From assembly GCA_028697725.1 (NCBI GenBank), contig JAQVEG010000001.1, positions 1 through 64,000 of the forward strand: DNA of 64,000 bases, given 5' to 3'. Every line of letters starts with the position of its first letter. Position 1 is the stretch's first letter. This document shows positions 16,353 to 25,265 of this stretch, one piece after another. The translations under genes were made by a program, and so were the position numbers. This DNA comes from Anaerostipes sp. (GTDB lineage: Bacteria > Bacillota > Clostridia > Lachnospirales > Lachnospiraceae). Under the pieces are notes generated by a model that saw nothing but the letters and a program-made list of their open reading frames with translations, had not been told where the DNA came from and did not search any database.

Positions 16353-16406
16353 ATATCACTTATCGTTGTGCCTATGGCACAATGGAACTTGAAATTATTG
16401 TGATAT
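16353..16406 (+). other. two-stem RNA structure after the dehydrogenase gene
   Basis: Outer stem ATATCAC (16353-16359) / GTGATAT (16400-16406) encloses an inner hairpin TTGTGCC-TAT-GGCACAA (16366-16382). There is no T run, so it is not a standard terminator. It may protect the 3' end of the mRNA or be an unrecognised RNA element. Confidence 0.45.
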
Positions 16407-16413
16407 AGAGACA

Positions 16414-16498
16414 TTGACAAGTATAGATACATATGTGAAGATAATAACAAGTACGACAAAGACGTTGTAGGAAACTACAGCTTTGTTGTACTTTTTTT
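16414..16498 (+). promoter_or_regulatory. putative promoter and attenuator before the aminotransferase
   Basis: TTGACA (16414-16419), with the best -10 being GATAAT (16440-16445) at a non-ideal 20-base spacing. Next comes an 11-bp stem GTACGACAAAG (16451-16461) / CTTTGTTGTAC (16481-16491) and seven T. The arrangement echoes the leader of the dehydrogenase gene. Confidence 0.6.
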
Positions 16499-16533
16499 GT
16501 TAATAAATGAGAAAATCTTAGGAGGAACATGAT

Positions 16534-17892
16534 ATGTTAAGAACAGATTTACCAGAAATTATCACAGAGTCACTACCAGGGCCAAAGGCAAAAGTATTGA
16601 TTGAAAGAAGGGAGTCAGTGAATCCTTCTGCTATCCGTTGTATTTATCCAGTGGCAATTGAAAGGGGAGAAGGAGCTATCATCCAAGATGTTGACGGAAA
16701 TAAATTTCTTGATTGGATTGGTGGTGTTGGTGTTTTAAATATTGGATTTTCACATCCAGAAGTTGTTGAGGTAGTAAAAGCACAGGCTGAAAAGTATTTT
16801 CATGGAATGTATAATGTAGTAACTCATGAAGGTTATGTAGCATTAGCAGAAAAACTTTCAAAAATTGCACCTGTAAAGGGAGACAAGAAAAAAGTTTTCT
16901 TTGCAAATAGTGGAGCTGAGGCAGATGAAAATGCAGTGAAACTTGCAAAGGCATTTACAAAAAGACAAAATATTATTGTATTTTCAGGAGCTTTTCATGG
17001 GAGAACTCTTCTTACAATGTCAATGACTGCTAAAAAAGCATATGCAGTGGGAATGGGACCTTTTCCAGATGGGGTGTACAGAGCACAATTCCCTTACTAC
17101 TATAGAAATCCAGAAGGGATGCCACAAGAGTCAGCAAAAGATTATTATTTAGATTCCATCAAAGCAGTTTTTGAACAATGTGCACCAGCGGATAGTATTG
17201 CGGCGATTGTAGTAGAACCTCTTCAGGGAGAAGGGGGATTTATCCCAGCTCCAATGGAATGGGTAAAAGCAGTACGTGAAATTTGTGAGGAACATGGGAT
17301 TATGTTAGTTGCAGATGAAGTTCAGACAGGATTTTGTAGAACAGGTCGTATGTTTGCAACAGAATACTGGAAAGAGGCAGGGGTGCAGCCGGACATTTTA
17401 GCTACAGCCAAATCGATTGCAGCCGGAGTTCCATTGTCTGCTATTATTGCCAGAGAAGAGATTATGGAAGCACCAGCACCAGGAACCATTGGCGGAACTT
17501 TCTGCGGGAATCCACTTGCATGTGCAGCAGGGCTTAAGACAATTGAAATAATGGAAAGAGATGATTTAGCAGGACGCTCATGTGAAATTGGAAAGAAAGT
17601 AAGAGAAAGATTCAATGCATGGAAAGAAATATATCCAGTCATCGGAGATGTTCGTGGCTTAGGTGGAATGATTGGTTTAGAATTTGTAAAAGACCAAGAA
17701 TCAAAAGAACCAAATCCAGAATTCTCTGGAGCAGTAATCAATGAATGTGCAAAACGTGGATTGTTAATTGAAGGAGCAGGAACTTATGGAAATGTTGTTC
17801 GTTTTCTGGCACCTCTTGTAATTACCGACGAGCAATTAGAAAGAGGATTAGAAATCTACGAAGAAGTAATCAAAGATTTATTGAAAAAATAA
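16534..17892 (+). CDS. gabT: class III PLP aminotransferase, probably 4-aminobutyrate transaminase
   Basis: 452 residues, fold type I, cytoplasmic. It transfers the amino group of an omega-amino acid, probably GABA, to 2-oxoglutarate. Motifs: NSGAEADENAVKLA for cofactor phosphate binding, AFHGRTL, EPLQGEGGF, VADEVQTGFCRTG with the PLP-pyridine Asp, and ATAKSIAAGVPLS with PLP Lys 293, then GTFCGNPLACAAGL. The family also includes acetylornithine and 5-aminovalerate aminotransferases. I prefer GABA because the preceding gene is a 4-hydroxybutyrate dehydrogenase that would consume succinic semialdehyde. Start ATG 16534 follows TAGGAGG. It has its own leader hairpin, so it is not simply co-transcribed. 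Confidence 0.85.
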   Translation: MLRTDLPEIITESLPGPKAKVLIERRESVNPSAIRCIYPVAIERGEGAIIQDVDGNKFLDWIGGVGVLNIGFSHPEVVEVVKAQAEKYFHGMYNVVTHEGYVALAEKLSKIAPVKGDKKKVFFANSGAEADENAVKLAKAFTKRQNIIVFSGAFHGRTLLTMSMTAKKAYAVGMGPFPDGVYRAQFPYYYRNPEGMPQESAKDYYLDSIKAVFEQCAPADSIAAIVVEPLQGEGGFIPAPMEWVKAVREICEEHGIMLVADEVQTGFCRTGRMFATEYWKEAGVQPDILATAKSIAAGVPLSAIIAREEIMEAPAPGTIGGTFCGNPLACAAGLKTIEIMERDDLAGRSCEIGKKVRERFNAWKEIYPVIGDVRGLGGMIGLEFVKDQESKEPNPEFSGAVINECAKRGLLIEGAGTYGNVVRFLAPLVITDEQLERGLEIYEEVIKDLLKK

Positions 17893-17911
17893 TAATAAAA
17901 TAAATTCAAAC

Positions 17912-17944
17912 AAAAAATCCCAGGCTATGTGTCTTGGATTTTTT
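17912..17944 (+). terminator. intrinsic terminator
   Basis: AAAAAATCC (17912-17920) pairs with GGATTTTTT (17936-17944); it closes the aminotransferase gene. Confidence 0.8.
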
Positions 17945-18009
17945 CATGTATAATAAATTTAAATATTACTATTTAATCGTGGAATGGGTTTGTTTAAGAG
18001 GAAAATCAT

Positions 18010-18366
18010 ATGGAATTAGAACGTTTTTATGAAATACTAAATCAATTGGCAGATGAACTTCCAGAAGAACTTTGTGAGGGCTTAAGTGGAGGAATTATTT
18101 TAAAAGAGGAATGTAAGGAAAGTCCCCATGCAAAGCAGCATGATTTGTTTATTCGAGGGGAGTATATTAGAAGTAATCTTGGATGTCAGATTGTCATATA
18201 TTATGGGAGTTTTATGCATCTCCATGGGTATATGGAAGAAGAAAACCTTATAAAGGAAATGCGAAAAGTGCTGCGTCATGAACTAAGACATCACGTTGAA
18301 TATCGGTCAGGGTGGAGAGACTTAGAAGAGGAAGATAAGCAGTTCCTTGAAAAATATTTAAAGTAG
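18010..18366 (+). CDS. small zincin-like metallopeptidase
   Basis: 118 residues. The sequence LRHELRHHVEYRSG (about residues 89-102) contains the HExxH zinc-protease motif. Short length and overall layout fit the small metallopeptidase family Zincin_1 (PF06262), whose substrates are unknown. There is no signal peptide, so it is cytoplasmic. It starts at ATG 18010 after AGAGGAAAATC and ends eight bases before the convergent LysR gene. No catalytic residue appears lost. Confidence 0.82.
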   Translation: MELERFYEILNQLADELPEELCEGLSGGIILKEECKESPHAKQHDLFIRGEYIRSNLGCQIVIYYGSFMHLHGYMEEENLIKEMRKVLRHELRHHVEYRSGWRDLEEEDKQFLEKYLK

Positions 18367-18374
18367 TGAATGTC

Positions 18375-19259
18375 TTAAGTTGATTTAGTTACAAGGTCGA
18401 TAAAGAGTTTCATTAGAGGACTCACCCATTTGTTGCGGTGGTGGGCGCATACGGCTGTGATTCTAAGATCATCTAAGGAGGTTTCAATAGCGCAAAGTGT
18501 CTGATCATTCAACTCTTTTTGGACAGTAAATGTTGGAAGATAGCTGATACCTACATCGTTCATAACCAAATTTTTAATGGTTGGAATGCTCCACAATTCA
18601 ATTGTATGGTCGAGAATAATTTTCTTTTCTTTTAAGTATTGTTCAAAAATTTGTCGGAAAATACAATCTGGTTCATCAATAATAAAAGGAATATTGAGAC
18701 GCTGATTGGGTGTTATAAAATCATTGTAAAGTTTTTTTGTGCCCTTGGAAGCAATTAAAGTCATAGACACTTCCTCAAATGGATATATCTTGAGAGAATC
18801 AATGGAGTCACCAACCTCGTCATAGAAAATACCAAGGTCTACAGACCCTTCAATAAGGGCATCTCGTATCTCATAACAATTCATAGAACGAAGCATAAGT
18901 TTTGCATTTGGTGCCTGTTTGCGAAATTCTTTTAAGATTTGAGGCATATGATAGCAAATTTGAGTTTCAGCCATTGCAATACTAAGACTTCCTTGGGATT
19001 CTTGTAAATTGTGCTGGCTGTCTTTGAGTCTGTCCAAGGATGCAAGTACCTCTTTGATATAAGGAGTTACACTTTCCCCTGCCTTGGATAACACCATTTT
19101 ACGCCCTACTTTTTCGAAAAGAGTAACGCCTAGTTCTTCTTCAAGCTGCCTCATTTGAAATGTAATCGTAGACTGTGTGTAGCCCAGTTTATTCGCAGCT
19201 TTGCTAAAGGTTCCTTCCTGTAAAATTGTAAGAAAAGTAATTAAATTTTTAATTTCCAT
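18375..19259 (-). CDS. LysR-family transcriptional regulator
   Basis: 294 residues. The winged helix-turn-helix at residues 1-60 has AANKLGYTQSTITFQMRQLEEELG, and the effector-binding domain (about 88-290) is typical length. It is divergent from a LysE-type exporter, with 133 bases between the start codons, the classic layout for a regulator that senses the exported amino acid and activates the exporter, as LysG does for lysE. Two perfect 15-bp palindromes in the shared region are candidate binding sites. The effector is unknown. The start is the ATG at 19259 with GGAGG upstream on the minus strand. Confidence 0.92.
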   Translation of the reverse strand: MEIKNLITFLTILQEGTFSKAANKLGYTQSTITFQMRQLEEELGVTLFEKVGRKMVLSKAGESVTPYIKEVLASLDRLKDSQHNLQESQGSLSIAMAETQICYHMPQILKEFRKQAPNAKLMLRSMNCYEIRDALIEGSVDLGIFYDEVGDSIDSLKIYPFEEVSMTLIASKGTKKLYNDFITPNQRLNIPFIIDEPDCIFRQIFEQYLKEKKIILDHTIELWSIPTIKNLVMNDVGISYLPTFTVQKELNDQTLCAIETSLDDLRITAVCAHHRNKWVSPLMKLFIDLVTKST

Positions 19260-19274
19260 AGCGCCTCCTAATAA

Positions 19275-19289
19275 TTCAATAATATTGAA
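19275..19289. promoter_or_regulatory. palindrome, candidate LysR operator 1
   Basis: TTCAATAATATTGAA, a perfect 15-bp palindrome (7+1+7), 16 bases from the LysR start codon. It is placed for autorepression. Confidence 0.6.
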
Positions 19290-19336
19290 ATGTTAATTTG
19301 AATATATTAATTTTACTTTAGCTTTGTTGTGACTTA

Positions 19337-19351
19337 TTATATCAGATATAA
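19337..19351. promoter_or_regulatory. palindrome, candidate LysR operator 2
   Basis: TTATATCAGATATAA, a perfect 15-bp palindrome, 41 bases before the LysE start. It may overlap the exporter promoter. Confidence 0.55.
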
Positions 19352-19392
19352 GCTTCATGAACCAGTATTGAAGTATAAAGGAGGAAGGTACA

Positions 19393-19983
19393 ATGATTTT
19401 TTCAGTTTTAGTAAAGATTTTCCCGTATTCTATGGTTACAGCATACACGCCAGGTCCAAATAATATATTAGCGTTGAATACAACATCTAATTTTGGAATG
19501 AGAAAAGGGGCAAAGACTTTACTTGGAATATCTCTTGGATTTATTTGTGTAATGTTAATCACCGCTGGCGCAACTTTTGCAATTAGCAGTTATATTCCAG
19601 CGTTTGTAGGAATTATGAAGTATATAGGTGTGGCATATATTGTGTGGCTTGCCGTTCATATTGCATTAAGTAAGCCAGAGACATCCAATAATAAGAAACA
19701 ACCAGGATTTATGGAAGGTTTCTTATTACAGTTTGTAAACGTGAAGATTATACTTTATGCGGTAACGATTTATACAGGGTATGTATTGCCAACCAATAAA
19801 TCTTTTATTTTTCTTATGTTATTTGCAGGGATTCTTAGCATAATCGGAATGTCAGGAACTATGGCATGGGCAGTACTTGGAAATGTAATGCAAAGATTTA
19901 TTCATCGTTATTACAGAGCTTTTCATATTATAATGGCGTTAATTTTATTGGAAAGTGCTTACGGAATATTAATGGCAAGATAG
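19393..19983 (+). CDS. LysE/RhtB family amino-acid exporter
   Basis: 196 residues with about six membrane helices. The N-terminal AYTPGPNNILALNTTSNFGMRKG contains the family PGPN motif and GxxxG-type helices. The length is normal for LysE/RhtB carriers, which export amino acids by proton exchange. The substrate cannot be told from sequence. It is divergent from a LysR regulator that probably controls it. The ATG at 19393 follows AAAGGAGG. No gene follows in the same operon; pflB has its own promoter 48 bases after the stop. Confidence 0.9.
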   Translation: MIFSVLVKIFPYSMVTAYTPGPNNILALNTTSNFGMRKGAKTLLGISLGFICVMLITAGATFAISSYIPAFVGIMKYIGVAYIVWLAVHIALSKPETSNNKKQPGFMEGFLLQFVNVKIILYAVTIYTGYVLPTNKSFIFLMLFAGILSIIGMSGTMAWAVLGNVMQRFIHRYYRAFHIIMALILLESAYGILMAR

Positions 19984-20030
19984 CTTATTTCCAGTTATGG
20001 TATAAAATTTTTCATTAAGGTTCGTTTTTA

Positions 20031-20059
20031 TTGACTATTGTATACAATGTTGATATATT
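20031..20059 (+). promoter_or_regulatory. pflB promoter with palindrome in the spacer
   Basis: TTGACT (20031-20036) and TATATT (20054-20059), spacer 17 bases. Between them lies the perfect 12-bp palindrome ATTGTATACAAT (20037-20048), a likely repressor site. The regulator is unknown; GntR-type proteins often bind GTATAC-centred sites. Confidence 0.75.
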
Positions 20060-20108
20060 ATGTTAGAAACAACTAACAAATGTATCAAATAGCGAACTGG
20101 AGGTTCAT

Positions 20109-22361
20109 ATGTTAAAAAAAGAACAATGGAACGGGTTTGATGGTCGTCTTTGGAAAGAAGAAATCAACGTAAGAGATTTTATCCATGAAAACTACAAACC
20201 ATACGATGGAAATGAAGAATTTTTAGCAGGTCCAACGGATGCAACAAACAAGCTATGGGGGAAATTACAAGAACTTCAAAAAGAAGAAAGAACAAAGGAT
20301 GGAGTGCTTGATATGGAAACCGAAGTTGTCGCATCCTTGACTGCATACGGACCAGGTTATATAGATGAACAATTAAAGGATTTAGAACAAGTGGTTGGAC
20401 TTCAAACAGATAAGCCGCTAAAGAGAGCCTTTATGCCATTAGGTGGGATTAAGACAGCACAGCAAGCGTGTACCACATATGGATACAAACCAAATCCTGC
20501 CTTTGAAAAGATTTTTACAGAATATCATAAGACACATAATCAGGCAGTGTTTGATGCCTATACTCCTGAGATGAAGAAAGCACGTCATAACAAGATTATT
20601 ACTGGACTTCCTGATACTTATGGAAGGGGAAGAATTGTTGGAGATTATCGCCGAGTAGCACTTTATGGAATTGATTACTTGGTGGAAGAAAAGCAAAAAG
20701 ATTTTGCTAACTGTGGCGATGGAACTATGACGGATGATATTATCAGGCTTCGTGAAGAGTTAAAAGACCAAATAAAAGCACTTCAAGATATGAAGAAGAT
20801 GGCGGCTGAGTATGGATACGATATTTCAGAACCAGCGAAAGATGCCAAAGAAGCAGTACAGTGGTTATATTTTGGGTATTTAGCAGCTATTAAAACACAA
20901 AATGGAGCAGCTATGAGTGTGGGCCGTGTTTCTACTTTCCTTGATATTTATGTTGAGAGAGATATGGAAAAAGGAATCTTGACAGAGGAAGAGGCTCAAG
21001 AATTAATTGATCATTTGGTGTTGAAACTTCGTATGGTGAAGTTTGCCAGAATTCCTGCATACAATCAACTATTTTCAGGAGATCCTGTTTGGGCAACATT
21101 AGAGGTTGGAGGAATTGGTGTAGATGGACGTTCAATGGTTACAAGAAATGACTATCGTTTCCTACACACATTAGAGAACATGGGACCTTCACCAGAACCA
21201 AACTTAACAGTTCTTTATTCTTCTTCACTGCCAGATCATTTTAAAAAGTATGCATCAAAAATTTCAATTAGCACAAGTTCAATTCAATATGAAAATGATG
21301 ATGTAATGAAACCTGTATGGGGAGATGATTATTCTATCTGTTGTTGTGTATCTGCAACTCAGACAGGGAAGGAAATGCAGTTCTTTGGAGCTAGAGCCAA
21401 TCTTGCAAAGTGTCTCCTTTACGCAATCAATGGTGGAGTTGATGTGAAGACAAGAGAACAGGTAGGACCTGATTATAAAGCAATTACATCTGAATATTTG
21501 GATTATGATGAAGTAATGAAAAAATATGATGTAATGATGGACTGGTTAGCTGGGTTATATGTTAATGTGTTAAATTTAATTCAGTATATGCATGATAAAT
21601 ATTACTATGAAGCAGCAGAGATGGCATTGATTGATACGGATGTACGAAGAACTTTTGCTACTGGAATTGCAGGATTTTCACACGTTGTAGATTCTTTAAG
21701 TGCAATTAAGTATGCAAAAGTAAAAACAATTCGTGACGAAGATGGAATTGTTGTAGATTATGAGACACAAGGAGATTACCCTCGTTATGGAAATGACGAT
21801 GACAGAGCAGATGATATTGCTGTTTGGTTGTTAAAGACATTTCTTGAAAAGATTGAAAGATATCACACATATCGTGATTCTGAACCAACTACATCAATTC
21901 TTACCATTACATCAAATGTTGTATATGGAAAGGCAACAGGTTCTATGCCAGATGGAAGAAAGGCTGGAGAACCATTAGCACCAGGAGCAAACCCTAGTTA
22001 TGGGGCAGAACAAAGTGGACTTTTGGCTTCCTTAAATTCCGTAGCTAAACTTCCATATGAATGGGCATTAGATGGTATTTCGAATACACAGACTATTAAT
22101 CCAGAGGCTCTTGGAAATGAAGAAGACGAAAGAGTTGAAAATTTAGTTCAAGTTATGGATGGATATTTTGATTTTGGAGCACATCATTTAAATGTAAATG
22201 TATTTGGAAAAGAAAAACTTGTGGATGCTATGGAACATCCTGAGAAGGAAGAGTATGCAAACTTTACCATTCGTGTTTCTGGATATGCAGTTAAATTTAT
22301 CGATTTAACGAGAGAGCAGCAATTAGATGTTATATCAAGAACTTGCCATGACAGAAGATAA
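20109..22361 (+). CDS. pflB: pyruvate formate-lyase (formate C-acetyltransferase)
   Basis: 750 residues, the length of PflB. It cleaves pyruvate with CoA to acetyl-CoA and formate, the main anaerobic pyruvate route here. The active-site cysteines are in SICCCVSA (Cys 411-413, the CCV pair being catalytic), followed by [20 protein letters not shown], which distinguishes true PFL from dehydratase-type glycyl radical enzymes. The radical-bearing glycine is Gly 725 in RVSGYAVKF. The gene ends 14 bases inside the activase gene pflA, so the two are translationally coupled. It has its own strong promoter with a palindromic operator-like site. Start ATG 20109 after CTGGAGG. Confidence 0.97.
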   Translation: MLKKEQWNGFDGRLWKEEINVRDFIHENYKPYDGNEEFLAGPTDATNKLWGKLQELQKEERTKDGVLDMETEVVASLTAYGPGYIDEQLKDLEQVVGLQTDKPLKRAFMPLGGIKTAQQACTTYGYKPNPAFEKIFTEYHKTHNQAVFDAYTPEMKKARHNKIITGLPDTYGRGRIVGDYRRVALYGIDYLVEEKQKDFANCGDGTMTDDIIRLREELKDQIKALQDMKKMAAEYGYDISEPAKDAKEAVQWLYFGYLAAIKTQNGAAMSVGRVSTFLDIYVERDMEKGILTEEEAQELIDHLVLKLRMVKFARIPAYNQLFSGDPVWATLEVGGIGVDGRSMVTRNDYRFLHTLENMGPSPEPNLTVLYSSSLPDHFKKYASKISISTSSIQYENDDVMKPVWGDDYSICCCVSATQTGKEMQFFGARANLAKCLLYAINGGVDVKTREQVGPDYKAITSEYLDYDEVMKKYDVMMDWLAGLYVNVLNLIQYMHDKYYYEAAEMALIDTDVRRTFATGIAGFSHVVDSLSAIKYAKVKTIRDEDGIVVDYETQGDYPRYGNDDDRADDIAVWLLKTFLEKIERYHTYRDSEPTTSILTITSNVVYGKATGSMPDGRKAGEPLAPGANPSYGAEQSGLLASLNSVAKLPYEWALDGISNTQTINPEALGNEEDERVENLVQVMDGYFDFGAHHLNVNVFGKEKLVDAMEHPEKEEYANFTIRVSGYAVKFIDLTREQQLDVISRTCHDRR

Positions 22362-23091
22362 AAAAATAATAGGAAATGTACATTCTATCGAAACATTCGG
22401 GTCCGCAGATGGACCTGGAGTTCGTTTCGTTGTTTTTCTTCAAGGCTGTCAGATGCGTTGCCGATATTGTCACAATCCAGAAACATGGGACATGCAGGGA
22501 GGAGAAGTTTTTACTCCAGAGGATTTATTAAATCAGGCAATGCGCTACAAAGCATATTGGGGAAAGAAAGGTGGAATTACAGTAAGTGGTGGTGAAGCAC
22601 TTTTGCAAAGTGAATTTGTTACTGAGTTTTTTTCTTTGGCTAAAAAAGAAGGAATTCATACAGCTTTAGATACTTCAGGAAATCCTTTTGAGATGAGCGA
22701 AACTTATTTAAATAAATTTGTTAAATTAATGGAGGTAACGGACTTATTTATTCTGGATTTAAAGCATATAAGAGATGAGGTTCACCAGAAGCTGACAGGA
22801 TGTACAAATAAAAATATTTTGCAACTTGCTTCTTTTCTTTCAAAACACAAAAAGCCAATGTGGATTCGCCATGTATTGGTTCCAGGCTATACAGACAAAG
22901 AAGAAGATTTGAAGGCACTGGGAACGTTTATTCAAAGACTTGACAATGTAGAACGTGTGGAAGTTTTACCATATCATACATTAGGATTGTTTAAATGGAA
23001 AAATTTAAAATTAAATTATACGCTGCAGGAGGTTGTTCCACCATCAAAGGATGAAGTGGAACGTGCAAAAAGAATTCTATCTATTTGTTGA
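22348..23091 (+). CDS. pflA: pyruvate formate-lyase activating enzyme
   Basis: 247 residues, radical SAM enzyme. The [4Fe-4S] cluster motif CX3CX2C is at Cys 34, 38 and 41 ([12 protein letters not shown]), preceded by [14 protein letters not shown] and followed by the SGGEALLQ glycine-rich SAM site. The short length and lack of extra ferredoxin clusters identify the PFL activase rather than the larger dehydratase activases. It installs the glycyl radical on Gly 725 of the PflB encoded immediately upstream. I chose ATG 22348, 14 bases inside pflB, because the next conserved residues begin shortly after. A terminator follows; the stop codon lies within the first copy of a 22-bp direct repeat. 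Confidence 0.96.
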   Translation: MTEDKKIIGNVHSIETFGSADGPGVRFVVFLQGCQMRCRYCHNPETWDMQGGEVFTPEDLLNQAMRYKAYWGKKGGITVSGGEALLQSEFVTEFFSLAKKEGIHTALDTSGNPFEMSETYLNKFVKLMEVTDLFILDLKHIRDEVHQKLTGCTNKNILQLASFLSKHKKPMWIRHVLVPGYTDKEEDLKALGTFIQRLDNVERVEVLPYHTLGLFKWKNLKLNYTLQEVVPPSKDEVERAKRILSIC

Positions 23092-23109
23092 GTTCTTTTG
23101 GTTTGCTAT
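23088..23109 (+). repeat. 22-bp direct repeat, left copy
   Basis: The sequence starting TTGAGTTCTTTTGGTTTG recurs exactly at 24235-24256, on the other side of the Rpn gene. This copy includes the pflA stop codon. Confidence 0.85.
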
Positions 23110-23147
23110 GTCAACTATTTTTGAAAATGTCTCTAAATAAGTGAAAT

Positions 23148-23181
23148 ATGAGTTCCGATTTTTCGGGGCTCATGTTTTTTT
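23148..23181 (+). terminator. terminator of pflBA
   Basis: ATGAGTTCCGA (23148-23158) pairs with TCGGGGCTCAT (23163-23173) with wobble pairs, followed by seven T. Confidence 0.85.
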
Positions 23182-23289
23182 GTGAGAATATTAATTTATT
23201 TTTAGATAAATTTGGAAAAACTGTTGCTAAATTCCTAATAAAATGGTAATATATGTAAAAGAATAAAAATACCTATAAGGAGGCAACAT

Positions 23290-24228
23290 ATGGGAAGACC
23301 AGACACTAGCTTAGGAAGTTACTTAAAAGACCCTAAACGATTTGCAGATGTGTTTAATCAGGGAGTTTTTCAAGGAGAAATTAAAATCTTACCAGAAGAA
23401 TTAAAAGAACTTGACTCCGTTAGTAAACAGAGTCGAGGAGGAAATCGTGCGCGAGATTTAGTAAAACAGTACATGTATGAAGATACCAAACTTGCCATTT
23501 TGGCAATTGAAAACCAAAATAATATTCAATACTTTATGCCATTAAAGAATATGCTCTACGATTCTGATTTTTACAATGATCAGCGAAAAACAATTTCAAA
23601 GAGTCATAAAGAAACTAAAGATTTAAAAGGGGATGAATATATCTCTAGTTTTTCAAAAAATGACAAGTTAAGTCCAATTATTACCCTAGTGATCTATTAT
23701 GGGGACAAGGAGTGGAATGCTCCAAAAGAATTACATGAAATGCTAGAAGTGTCTCCAAAGCTGGAACAGTTCAAAGGGTTAATACAAAATTATAAAATTA
23801 ATCTTCTAGAGGTTAGTAAGATTGATAATCTAGATGCATATGGTGATGATATGAAAGTATTGTTTGGTTTCATAAAATATCAAAAGGATAAAGAAAAGTT
23901 ACAACAATTTATTAGTAAAAATAAGGAAATATTTTCTTGCGTTCCACTAGAGACATGCAGTACAATAGAAGCAGTAACCAATACAAAAGAAATACGAAAA
24001 TATATGGAAAAGAATGAGAATGGAGTGATCAATGTGTGCCAGGCAATAGAAGATATGAAAAAAAGCAGTGAAGCAAAAGGAAGAGCAATAGGAGAAAAGC
24101 GTGGAGAAACTCGTTTATCTACATTAATGAACCGTTTGTTTGAAGATGAAAGAATGAATGATGTAAAAAAAGCAATCAATGATTCAAAGTTCCGAAAAAA
24201 CTTGTATCAAGAATATGGAATTAAATAA
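23290..24228 (+). CDS. Rpn-family recombination-promoting nuclease / PD-(D/E)XK transposase-like protein
   Basis: 312 residues. The N-terminal half (about 20-200) resembles the Rpn/YhgA-like family (PF04754): the stretch TKLAILAIENQNN carries the E-x-Q part of a PD-(D/E)XK nuclease core, followed by MPLKNMLYDSDFYNDQ and ITLVIYYGDKEWNAP. These proteins are DNA endonucleases that promote RecA-independent recombination and occur in many copies in gut Clostridia. The C-terminal part is helical and charged (AKGRAIGEKRGETRLS). The gene sits alone between pflA and the Cys T-box, bounded by 22-bp direct repeats, which suggests that it arrived as a unit. ATG 23290 follows AAGGAGG. Confidence 0.85.
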   Translation: MGRPDTSLGSYLKDPKRFADVFNQGVFQGEIKILPEELKELDSVSKQSRGGNRARDLVKQYMYEDTKLAILAIENQNNIQYFMPLKNMLYDSDFYNDQRKTISKSHKETKDLKGDEYISSFSKNDKLSPIITLVIYYGDKEWNAPKELHEMLEVSPKLEQFKGLIQNYKINLLEVSKIDNLDAYGDDMKVLFGFIKYQKDKEKLQQFISKNKEIFSCVPLETCSTIEAVTNTKEIRKYMEKNENGVINVCQAIEDMKKSSEAKGRAIGEKRGETRLSTLMNRLFEDERMNDVKKAINDSKFRKNLYQEYGIK

Positions 24229-24234
24229 GGATGA

Positions 24235-24256
24235 TTGAGTTCTTTTGGTTTGCTAT
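24235..24256 (+). repeat. 22-bp direct repeat, right copy
   Basis: Exact copy of 23088-23109, starting seven bases after the Rpn stop codon. Its last base begins the TTGACT that may act as -35 for the T-box leader. Confidence 0.85.
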
Positions 24257-24283
24257 TGACTTTTTTCTAAAAAGAACATAGAC

Positions 24284-24541
24284 TATACTATAAATGCGAT
24301 GATTAGATTAGTACCTTTTTAGGACACTATTAGAGAGAGACTACCTTAGGCTGAAAGTAGTTTTTAGGAGAGTGAATTGGGAATGCACCTAGGAGCAGAC
24401 AAGATGAAAGAAAGTAGTTTTGTTCGTTGGCGGCGTTAACGTATTGAGTGGGAGTGCCTATTGGCATTTTTATGAGAGTGGAACCGCGGATATATTTCGT
24501 CTCTTTATCATTGGATTTGATGATAAAGAGGCGTTTTTTTA
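24284..24541 (+). ncRNA. cysteine T-box leader
   Basis: A TATACT (24284-24289) or the TAGACT overlapping it may serve as -10. The leader has the stem I start AGAGAGACTACC, a specifier region GGGAATGCACC with codon TGC (Cys, 24384-24386), and the T-box GTGGAACCGCGG (24478-24489). The terminator is CTCTTTATCAT (24501-24511) / ATGATAAAGAG (24520-24530), then T7. Uncharged tRNA-Cys should favour the antiterminator and turn on cysE-cysS, which fits the specifier. Confidence 0.93.
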
Positions 24542-24572
24542 TTTTAATACATAGAAATTGGAGGATAGTAAC

Positions 24573-25265
24573 ATGGATTTTCATGAATTTGCATTGGCAC
24601 AGTATGATACAATCAAGCAAAGAGATCCAGCATTGAAGGAAGAAAGAGAAGTATTTTTATATCCTTATGTTGAAGCACTTTATTGGCACAGAATTGCACA
24701 TAAGATATACAACAATGGAGAATATTATAGAGCAAGAAAGATTTCACAAAAGATGGCAAGAAAGACAGGAATAGAAATTCATCCAGGAGCTAAGATTGGA
24801 AAAGGATTTTTTATTGATCATGGGCATGGTGTGGTCATTGGAGAAACTACGGTTATTGGGGACAATGTTACACTTTATCAAGGGGTTACTCTTGGAGGTA
24901 CTGGGAATGAAACTGGAAAACGTCATCCTACCATTGAAGATGATGTTATGATTAGTACAGGCGCCAAGGTGCTTGGATCAATCACCATTGGAAAAAACTC
25001 TAAAATTGGGGCAGGATCTGTTGTTGTTTCAGATGTACCACCAAACTCTACAGTTGTTGGAGTTCCAGGTCGTGTTATTAAGAGAGATGGAAACAGAATT
25101 CAGAGTATGTGTTTAGATCAGATTGATCTTCCAAATCCAGTTGATATGGATTTGAAGGAACTACAGAAAGAGAATCAGGAATTAAGAGCAATATTAAATA
25201 CATTTATGGAGCATTATAATCGTGTAGAGAAAATCAGGGAGGAAAAAGAACGTGAAAATATATAA
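24573..25265 (+). CDS. cysE: serine O-acetyltransferase
   Basis: 230 residues. It makes O-acetylserine from serine and acetyl-CoA, the first step of cysteine synthesis. The N-terminal helical part (1-65) is shorter than in E. coli CysE, as in Gram-positive enzymes. The left-handed beta-helix follows (about 70-180), with [40 protein letters not shown] and GAGSVV, typical of hexapeptide transferases. A C-terminal coiled-coil-like helix (195-230) is unusual in length. ATG 24573 follows TGGAGG. It is the first gene under the Cys T-box and overlaps cysS by 14 bases, linking cysteine supply with its charging. Confidence 0.95.
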   Translation: MDFHEFALAQYDTIKQRDPALKEEREVFLYPYVEALYWHRIAHKIYNNGEYYRARKISQKMARKTGIEIHPGAKIGKGFFIDHGHGVVIGETTVIGDNVTLYQGVTLGGTGNETGKRHPTIEDDVMISTGAKVLGSITIGKNSKIGAGSVVVSDVPPNSTVVGVPGRVIKRDGNRIQSMCLDQIDLPNPVDMDLKELQKENQELRAILNTFMEHYNRVEKIREEKERENI

